From CAYVQE01 sp964633205 (GTDB lineage: Bacteria; Myxococcota; B64-G9): a stretch of DNA of 9,839 nucleotides. The notes under the pieces are model-generated. The model made no database searches. It saw nothing but the letters and a program-made list of their open reading frames with translations, and had not been told where the DNA came from. Shown here one piece after another: positions 5,594-9,839 of the stretch; within the stretch, counting starts at the first letter, position 1, and every line of letters starts with the position of its first letter. A program made the position numbers and the translations under genes. The stretch spans positions 1 through 9,839 of the forward strand of contig CAZWFN010000190.1 of the NCBI GenBank assembly GCA_964633205.1. Reading direction: 5' to 3'.

Positions 5594-6556
5594 ATGAGCG
5601 CTACTGCCATGATCCTGGCGGCCGGCTTCGGCACCCGGCTGCGTCCGCTGACCGACGAGCTGCCCAAGCCGCTGATTCCGGTGGCCAACCGGCCGCTGCT
5701 GGCCTGGTGTCTCGACCGGCTGCAGGCCGCCGGCGTGCGCCGGGTGGTCATCAACCTGCACCACCTGGCCGATGCCATCCCGGCCGCGCTGGGCGACGGC
5801 AGCGCCTGGGGCCTGCGCATCCACTGGTCGCCGGAGGAGGCCATCCTGGGCACCGGCGGCGGGCTGGTGCGCGCTCGCGATGCGCTGGGCGGGGGGCCGT
5901 TTTTCCTGCTCAACGGCGATGTGCTCAGCGCGGTCGATCTGGAGGCGCTGCTCGACTGCCACCGCCGCCGCGGCGCCGCTGCCACCATGGTGGTCCGGCC
6001 GCTGCCCGCCGGCGCCGATTTCACCCCTTTGGGTTGCGACGCCGCCGGACGACTGGTGGCCTTCAAGGGCATCGAGCGGCCGGCCCGCGGCGCGGTGCGG
6101 CCGTGCATGTTCTGCGGCGTGCACGTGCTGGAGCCGGCGGTGTTCGACCACTTGCCGGCCAGCGGATTCGCCTGCGTCAACGATCGCGGCTACGCCGGCA
6201 TGCTGCGGGCCGGCCTGGAAGTGGGGGCCTACTGGTACACCGGTCCCTGGTTCGACCTGGGCACCCCGGCGCGCTACCTGGCGGCCTCGGCCGCGGTGCT
6301 CGAGGGCCGCGCCCGCCTGCCGGGCTTCACGCCGCCGGCCGGCGGCGTGCTGGTCGACCGCGGTGCCGCGGTGGCCGCGTCGGCCGCGCTGCGCGGCCCG
6401 CTGGCGGTGGGGGCCGGTTGTCGGATCGAGCCGAACGCCGCGGCGGCCGACGCCGTGCTGTGGCCCGGAGCGCGGCTGGCCGCCGGTGAGCGCTTGCGAG
6501 CGGCGGTGCTGACACCCCACCACCGGGTGGCGCGCAAGAACGAATCCGAACCCTGA
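5594..6556 (+). CDS. Sugar-1-phosphate nucleotidyltransferase with C-terminal beta-helix remnant
   Basis: The enzyme has 320 residues and joins a sugar 1-phosphate to an NTP to make an NDP-sugar plus pyrophosphate. The N-terminal signature is LAAGFGTRLRPLTDELPKP (8-26), which binds the nucleotide phosphates. GTGGG at 86-90 and the metal-binding NGD at 107-109 follow, and WFDLGTPARYL (219-229) supplies the second acidic site. These features and the style of the sequence resemble MurU (MurNAc-1-phosphate uridylyltransferase) and mannose-1-phosphate guanylyltransferases; the true substrate cannot be told by eye. Residues about 245-307 (VLVDRGAAV, GPLAVGAGCRIEP, AVLWPGARL) are a short left-handed beta-helix, absent from the shorter MurU. 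No partner kinase is in the window. The ATG at 5594 lacks a Shine-Dalgarno sequence; an ATG at 5609 is possible but would shorten the domain's first strand. Product: cell-envelope sugar precursor, by inference. Confidence 0.88.
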   Translation: MSATAMILAAGFGTRLRPLTDELPKPLIPVANRPLLAWCLDRLQAAGVRRVVINLHHLADAIPAALGDGSAWGLRIHWSPEEAILGTGGGLVRARDALGGGPFFLLNGDVLSAVDLEALLDCHRRRGAAATMVVRPLPAGADFTPLGCDAAGRLVAFKGIERPARGAVRPCMFCGVHVLEPAVFDHLPASGFACVNDRGYAGMLRAGLEVGAYWYTGPWFDLGTPARYLAASAAVLEGRARLPGFTPPAGGVLVDRGAAVAASAALRGPLAVGAGCRIEPNAAAADAVLWPGARLAAGERLRAAVLTPHHRVARKNESEP

Positions 6557-6588
6557 CGCCGAACGGGGGCGATATCCGGTGGGCAGGA

Positions 6589-7359
6589 CTACAAAGAATC
6601 GATGCGCACCAGGGCCACGGTGACGTTGTCGACGCCTCCGGCGCGGTTGGCCGCGGCGATCAGCGCGCTCGATGCCTTGTCGAGATCGCTGTTCTGGTTG
6701 ACGAGGTCGAGCATCTCGGCGTCGGAGAGCATACCGTTGAGCCCATCCGAGCAGGCCAGCAAGATGTCGCCCGGCTGCACCACGTGACGCGACAGGTCGA
6801 CCAGCACGGTGTCCTTCATCCCCAGCGCCCGCACGATGACATTCTTGTGGGGGAAGTTCTCGATCTCCTCGGCGGTCAGCTTCTTGGCCTTGATGTAGTC
6901 GTTGAGCAGCGAGTGGTCCTCGGTCACCTGCGACATCTTGCCGTTGCGGACCAGGTAGACGCGCGAGTCGCCGACGTGGGCCACCAGGGCGTGGCCGTCG
7001 ACCAGGTGCATGCCGGCCACCGTGGTGCCCATGCCCCGGTAGCGCGCCTCGCGCTGGGCCGCCTCGTGGATGCGCAGGTTGGCCAGCTTGACGGCCATGA
7101 TGAACCGGTTCTCGTCGTAGGGCCGGTTCTTGTCCATCTTGTAGGGCCAGGTGATCTCCTCGTCCTGGCGGGTGGCCTTGAAGAAGTTCTGAATGGCCTC
7201 GACCGCTATCTGCGAGGCGATCTCGCCCGAGCTGTGGCCGCCCATGCCGTCGGCGACCACGAACAGGTTCTCCTCCGGCAGCAGCAGCAGGTTGTCCTCG
7301 TTGTGGGTCCGCTTCATGCCCACATTGGTTTCGCCTGCAGTGATCAAGGACAGCGCCAT
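6589..7359 (-). CDS. PP2C-family serine/threonine protein phosphatase
   Basis: The 256-residue protein is a complete stand-alone PP2C (PPM) domain that removes phosphate from Ser/Thr residues using two metal ions. All key motifs are present: RTHNED (17-22, metal Asp22), VADGMGGHSSGE (35-46, metal Asp37), GMGTT (109-113), HVGDSRVYL (128-136), ACSDGL (202-207, metal Asp205) and GGVDNVTVAL (241-250, metal Asp244). An insert around 65-85 (EEITWPYKMDKNRPYDEN) is typical of the myxobacterial members. No signal peptide or membrane helix is seen, so it acts in the cytoplasm, probably against Ser/Thr kinases of the Hanks type, none of which is in this window. Start: ATG at 7359 is preferred, since the domain begins straight after it; ATG at 7368 is also possible, with GGGAG lying between the two spacing optima. 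It converges with the nucleotidyltransferase gene, 32 bases apart. Confidence 0.93.
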   Translation of the reverse strand: MALSLITAGETNVGMKRTHNEDNLLLLPEENLFVVADGMGGHSSGEIASQIAVEAIQNFFKATRQDEEITWPYKMDKNRPYDENRFIMAVKLANLRIHEAAQREARYRGMGTTVAGMHLVDGHALVAHVGDSRVYLVRNGKMSQVTEDHSLLNDYIKAKKLTAEEIENFPHKNVIVRALGMKDTVLVDLSRHVVQPGDILLACSDGLNGMLSDAEMLDLVNQNSDLDKASSALIAAANRAGGVDNVTVALVRIDSL

Positions 7360-7401
7360 GCCGTGCATCGCTCCCGGGCCGGGGTGACGTCGATCACACT
7401 T

Positions 7402-7431
7402 CGCATACCAAATCAAAGCGCTGGGTGTCAA
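7402..7431 (-). promoter_or_regulatory. Candidate sigma70 promoter for the PP2C gene
   Basis: On the minus strand a perfect TTGACA (7431-7426) is followed by an 18-base spacer and TATGCG (7407-7402), with TG one base upstream as in extended -10 promoters. The leader would be about 36 bases and holds GGGAG. It is the best promoter match in the window. Confidence 0.55.
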
Positions 7432-7471
7432 GAAGGCCGCCCCCGGACGGTTTGCGGTTTGCCGCGGCTGC

Positions 7472-7501
7472 TTGCCATGGGGGCCGTGGAGCGGTTATTG
7501 G
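7472..7501 (+). promoter_or_regulatory. Candidate promoter for the DUF6930-like gene
   Basis: TTGCCA (7472-7477), an 18-base spacer and TATTGG (7496-7501). The start of transcription would be near 7508, about 23 bases before the ATG at 7531, leaving room for GAGG at 7521-7524. The -10 box is weak (three of six). Confidence 0.35.
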
Positions 7502-7530
7502 TGGACGCTGCGGGAAAGACGAGGTGTGCC

Positions 7531-8877
7531 ATGGCCGATGAACCGAACGATCCTGGAGACCGCCCGCCGCACGCCGGCGCTCACCACGGCCGCTTGCGGT
7601 CGGTGACCGATCTGCTGGAGCGGCGCTTGGTGCGCGAGGACGACGAGCCCAGGTTGGCCGCGGTGGCCTGTGCCCTGTGGCACGTGTTCTACCGCACCGG
7701 GCGACCGGTCGTGCGGCGGCCCGCGATCTATGCCGCGGCGGCGCATTATTGCGCGGTGCGGCTGCACGGCCGCCGGGTGACCCAGGCTGCGCTGGCGCGC
7801 CGCTACGGCGTATCCGGCGGCTCGCTGGGTCGGGTGGCGCGGCAGATGCGGCCGCTGGTCGACGAACTGGCTTCGCTGGCCGGCACCGAACGGCCCGGCG
7901 CTGAAGGCCTGGCCGGGTTGCCCCGAGTCGAGGAGCGCTGGCTGGTCGGTATGCGCCGGCCGGGCTTCGTGGTCGAGCGGCCGCAGCCATGCCAGCCCCG
8001 GGTGCTGCTGTGCGTCGACCCCCGGCGCGACCTGGTGCTGGGTGCCGAGCTGTCGGCCAGCCCGGCTGGGCTGGACGAGGCGGCCGAGCAGCTCGAGCGC
8101 ATCCTGGCCGAGCCGGCGGTGGGCCTGCCGCGCTTGCCCGCCCGGCTGGCCGTCGACGATCCGGCCCTGGGCCAGGTCCTGGCCCCGCTGGCCGGTGCTC
8201 TGGGCATCCGGCTGGAGAGCGGGCCGGCCGCCCCGCTGGACCGTGTGATCGAGCATTTGAGCCAGTTCGACACCCCGGAAGTGGAGCCGACCTATCTCGG
8301 CGGGCCCGGAGTCGACGCCGTCGCGGTCGGGATGCTGTTCGAGGCCGCCGGCCGGCTGGCCGCCGCGGGCTGCTGGCACCGGGTGGCGGACACCGAAGGG
8401 CTGGAGGTCCATCTCGATGGCTTGGCCGGGCCGGCACCCTGCGTGGCGCTGACCGGAGCCGGCGGCCTGAGCGAAGGGGCGCTGGTGTTCGCCGACCGGG
8501 CCGCCTTCGCCGAGACGGTAGCGGGTGCCTTGGCCGACGAGGAGAGCAGCTGGCCGCGCGCCGGCACCCTGTCGCTGAACTACGAGGCCGGCTGCGATCT
8601 GCCCGAAGAGATGCGGCGCGAGGTGATGCGCCACGGCTGGCCGGTCTGCGATGCCCAGCACTTTCCCATCATCACGCGGCTGGCCGCCCCGGGAAGCATC
8701 GAGCCGCCCGACGGCGAGGACTACCGGCGGGCCGCGCTGGGCATCGCTGCGGCCACTGCGGCCTTGACCGGACCGGGCCCGCTGGATGCCGCGCGCCGCC
8801 ATCGCCGGAAGGTGCGCTTTCAGCTCGGTGACCGCGGCTGGAGCGGCCGCGTCGAGCTGCACCCCGGCCCGTTCTGA
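7531..8877 (+). CDS. DUF6930/DUF7309-like protein with N-terminal helix-turn-helix
   Basis: The protein has 448 residues. The ATG at 7531 follows GAGG (7521-7524) by six bases; an in-frame GTG at 7501 is less likely. Residues about 35-108 are helical, and VTQAALARRYGVSGGSLGRVARQM (83-106) reads as a helix-turn-helix. Residues about 134-245 start with WLVGMRRPGFVV and continue VLLCVDPRRDLVLGAEL and PARLAVDDPALGQVLAPL, matching the style of DUF6930. Residues about 255-410, with AVAVGMLFEAAGRL, CWHRVADTEGLEV, CVALTGAGGLSEGALVF, LSLNYEA and MRHGWPVCDAQHFPIITRL, match DUF7309-type proteins. The family is found widely but has no known function; the C-terminal tail here is basic. A DNA- or RNA-binding regulator is possible because of the helix-turn-helix. 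It is followed 135 bases later by the NYN gene in the same direction. The family assignment is from memory of sequence patterns. Confidence 0.72.
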   Translation: MADEPNDPGDRPPHAGAHHGRLRSVTDLLERRLVREDDEPRLAAVACALWHVFYRTGRPVVRRPAIYAAAAHYCAVRLHGRRVTQAALARRYGVSGGSLGRVARQMRPLVDELASLAGTERPGAEGLAGLPRVEERWLVGMRRPGFVVERPQPCQPRVLLCVDPRRDLVLGAELSASPAGLDEAAEQLERILAEPAVGLPRLPARLAVDDPALGQVLAPLAGALGIRLESGPAAPLDRVIEHLSQFDTPEVEPTYLGGPGVDAVAVGMLFEAAGRLAAAGCWHRVADTEGLEVHLDGLAGPAPCVALTGAGGLSEGALVFADRAAFAETVAGALADEESSWPRAGTLSLNYEAGCDLPEEMRREVMRHGWPVCDAQHFPIITRLAAPGSIEPPDGEDYRRAALGIAAATAALTGPGPLDAARRHRRKVRFQLGDRGWSGRVELHPGPF

Positions 8878-8918
8878 GCGGTGCAGCGGCTGCGGTGATC
8901 CGGGGGCGGCGCCGGCAT

Positions 8919-8948
8919 TTGCGTTCGGCCGGCGGGAGGCTCTAACTT
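8919..8948 (+). promoter_or_regulatory. Weak promoter candidate upstream of the NYN gene
   Basis: TTGCGT (8919-8924), an 18-base spacer and TAACTT (8943-8948). The match is weak, but it shares the spacing of the other candidates in the window. It would place the palindrome at 8972-8985 inside the leader. Confidence 0.25.
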
Positions 8949-8971
8949 GGCGGGCAAGGCGGGCGCATGAC

Positions 8972-8985
8972 CGCGACCGGTCGCG
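8972..8985. promoter_or_regulatory. Perfect 14-base palindrome upstream of the NYN gene
   Basis: CGCGACCGGTCGCG is perfectly self-complementary with no loop, which favours a dimeric protein-binding site over an RNA hairpin. It lies 27 bases upstream of the ATG at 9013, between the weak promoter candidate and the ribosome-binding site. In GC-rich DNA such a palindrome can also arise by chance. Confidence 0.4.
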
Positions 8986-9000
8986 TCCGGGCTTTGGCGA

Positions 9001-9006
9001 GGAGGC
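9001..9006 (+). promoter_or_regulatory. Strong ribosome-binding site fixing the NYN gene start
   Basis: AGGAGG is followed by six bases and the ATG at 9013. It is the best Shine-Dalgarno sequence in the window and decides the start codon over the out-of-frame ATG at 8967. Confidence 0.85.
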
Positions 9007-9012
9007 AACCGA

Positions 9013-9839
9013 ATGCTCAAGGCGGGCATTTTCCTGGATACCGAGAATCTGAGCCACTGCGGCGGCTGGGGCATGAACGTCGAGATCCTGCGCCGTCTGT
9101 GCGAGGCCCAGGACGCGGTGGTGGTGCGGGCCAACGCCTACTTGGCGGTCGACGAGCAGCGCGAGCGCGACCCGCAGAACCCGGACTATGGCCGCAAGAA
9201 ACAGGGCTTCCGCGCGGCGCTGCGCCGGGCCGGCTTCCACGTGGTGGCCAAGCCGGTTCGCCGCTGGCACAACCCCGACGGCAACGTCAACACCAAGGCC
9301 GACGCCGACATCGATATCGCCGTCGACGCCATGCTGCAGGCGGAGAACCTGGATCGCATCCTGCTGGGCAGCGGCGACGGCGACTTCACCGTACTGGTGC
9401 GCGCGCTGCAGAGCCGCGGCCGCCGGGTCGATCTGGTGGCCTTTTCCAACGTGTCCGGCGAGCTGCGGCGTGAGGTGGACACCTTCTTCGACGGCTACCT
9501 GATCCCCGGCCTGCTCGAGGTGCGCGGCGGTCCGCAGCGGCGGCGCGGGGTGTTGCACTCGGTCGACGAGCAGCGCGGCTTCGGCTTTCTGACCCACCAC
9601 ACCGGCTTGGGCCAGGACGCCGAGAACGGCGATCTGTTTCTGCACATCAACGATCTCGAGGGCGGGCGCTACAACAACGAGGAGTTCGCCCGCCTGCGCA
9701 GCGCACGCGATACCTACATCGAGTTCGACGTCGATCACGCGGGCGACAAGCCGCGGGCGGTTCGGGCCAGCGTGTTCCGGCCGCTGGAGCCCGCGGTGGC
9801 CGGGGCGGGGGAGGAGGCCGCGGCGGCCGGGGCGGAGGC
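9013..9839 (+). CDS. NYN-domain (LabA-like, PIN-fold) protein fused to a cold-shock-type domain; 3' end beyond the window
   Basis: The visible part is 275 residues with no stop. Residues 1-168 form a NYN domain: AGIFLDTENLSHC (4-16, Asp9), then NTKADADIDIAVDAML (93-108, Asp97/Asp101/Asp105) and LLGSGDGDFTVLVRALQSRGRRVDLVAF (117-144, Asp122/Asp124). These acidic residues match the metal-binding cluster of NYN/PIN ribonucleases. Residues about 178-258 resemble a cold-shock OB-fold: GVLHSVDEQRGFGFLTH carries an RNP1-like RGFGFL (188-193), and DLFLHI (207-212) matches RNP2. An insertion of about ten residues (TGLGQDAENG) separates the motifs. The tail is Ala/Glu-rich. The likely role is an RNA-binding, metal-dependent ribonuclease acting in the cytoplasm; the target is unknown. 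It is not obviously in an operon with the DUF6930-like gene, given the 135-base gap and its own leader. Confidence 0.88.
   Translation, partial: MLKAGIFLDTENLSHCGGWGMNVEILRRLCEAQDAVVVRANAYLAVDEQRERDPQNPDYGRKKQGFRAALRRAGFHVVAKPVRRWHNPDGNVNTKADADIDIAVDAMLQAENLDRILLGSGDGDFTVLVRALQSRGRRVDLVAFSNVSGELRREVDTFFDGYLIPGLLEVRGGPQRRRGVLHSVDEQRGFGFLTHHTGLGQDAENGDLFLHINDLEGGRYNNEEFARLRSARDTYIEFDVDHAGDKPRAVRASVFRPLEPAVAGAGEEAAAAGAE

Noticed and set aside
6557..6588. Terminator between the convergent nucleotidyltransferase and PP2C genes
   Set aside because: Only a short GATATC palindrome is visible; there is no GC-rich hairpin followed by T residues.
6784..7530. Upstream extension of the DUF6930-like reading frame to 6784
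   Set aside because: The extension lies opposite the PP2C gene and its promoter. GAGG with correct spacing before the ATG at 7531 and the promoter candidate at 7472-7501 support the later start.
7495..9738. A 747-codon minus-strand open frame across the DUF6930-like and NYN genes
   Set aside because: It spans two well-supported plus-strand genes and their intergenic region and shows no domain-like sequence; it is a high-GC shadow frame.

Overview
This window is very GC-rich DNA with tightly packed genes on both strands. The gene content suggests a high-GC Gram-negative bacterium, most likely a member of Myxococcota or a related delta-proteobacterial group. The clues are an MJ0042-type zinc-ribbon protein with a C-terminal DUF3426-like domain, a DUF4129-like membrane protein, a PP2C-type phosphatase of a form typical of those bacteria, an outer-membrane beta-barrel protein and a TatA protein. 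This placement is an inference from protein style, because no rRNA or marker gene is present.

Layout. (1) Positions 1-803, minus strand: a DUF4129-like membrane protein that runs off the left edge, preceded by an unusually small two-helix membrane protein. (2) Positions 935-4425, plus strand: a 904-residue zinc-ribbon membrane protein with a very long Pro/Ala-rich acidic linker, overlapping by one base a 258-residue helical-repeat protein. (3) Positions 4440-5463, minus strand: a short TatA-family protein downstream of a beta-barrel outer-membrane protein. (4) Positions 5594-6556, plus strand: a sugar-1-phosphate nucleotidyltransferase. (5) Positions 6589-7359, minus strand: a PP2C protein phosphatase. 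(6) Positions 7531-8877, plus strand: a DUF6930/DUF7309-like protein with an N-terminal helix-turn-helix. (7) Positions 9013-9839, plus strand: a NYN-domain (LabA-like, PIN-fold) protein fused to a cold-shock-type domain, running off the right edge.

Three divergent intergenic regions (804-934, 5464-5593, 7360-7530) each hold recognisable sigma70-like promoter candidates. Several share an 18-base spacer and a TTG...TAT pattern. No rho-independent terminator, tRNA, rRNA, CRISPR array, insertion sequence or attachment site is visible. No gene-free stretch exceeds 300 bases.

The genes do not form one obvious pathway. The most unusual parts are the zinc-ribbon protein, which carries about nine copies of a short acidic Phe motif and is translationally coupled to an uncharacterised helical-repeat partner, and the NYN plus cold-shock fusion, a likely RNA-binding ribonuclease with a 14-base perfect palindrome in its presumed leader.
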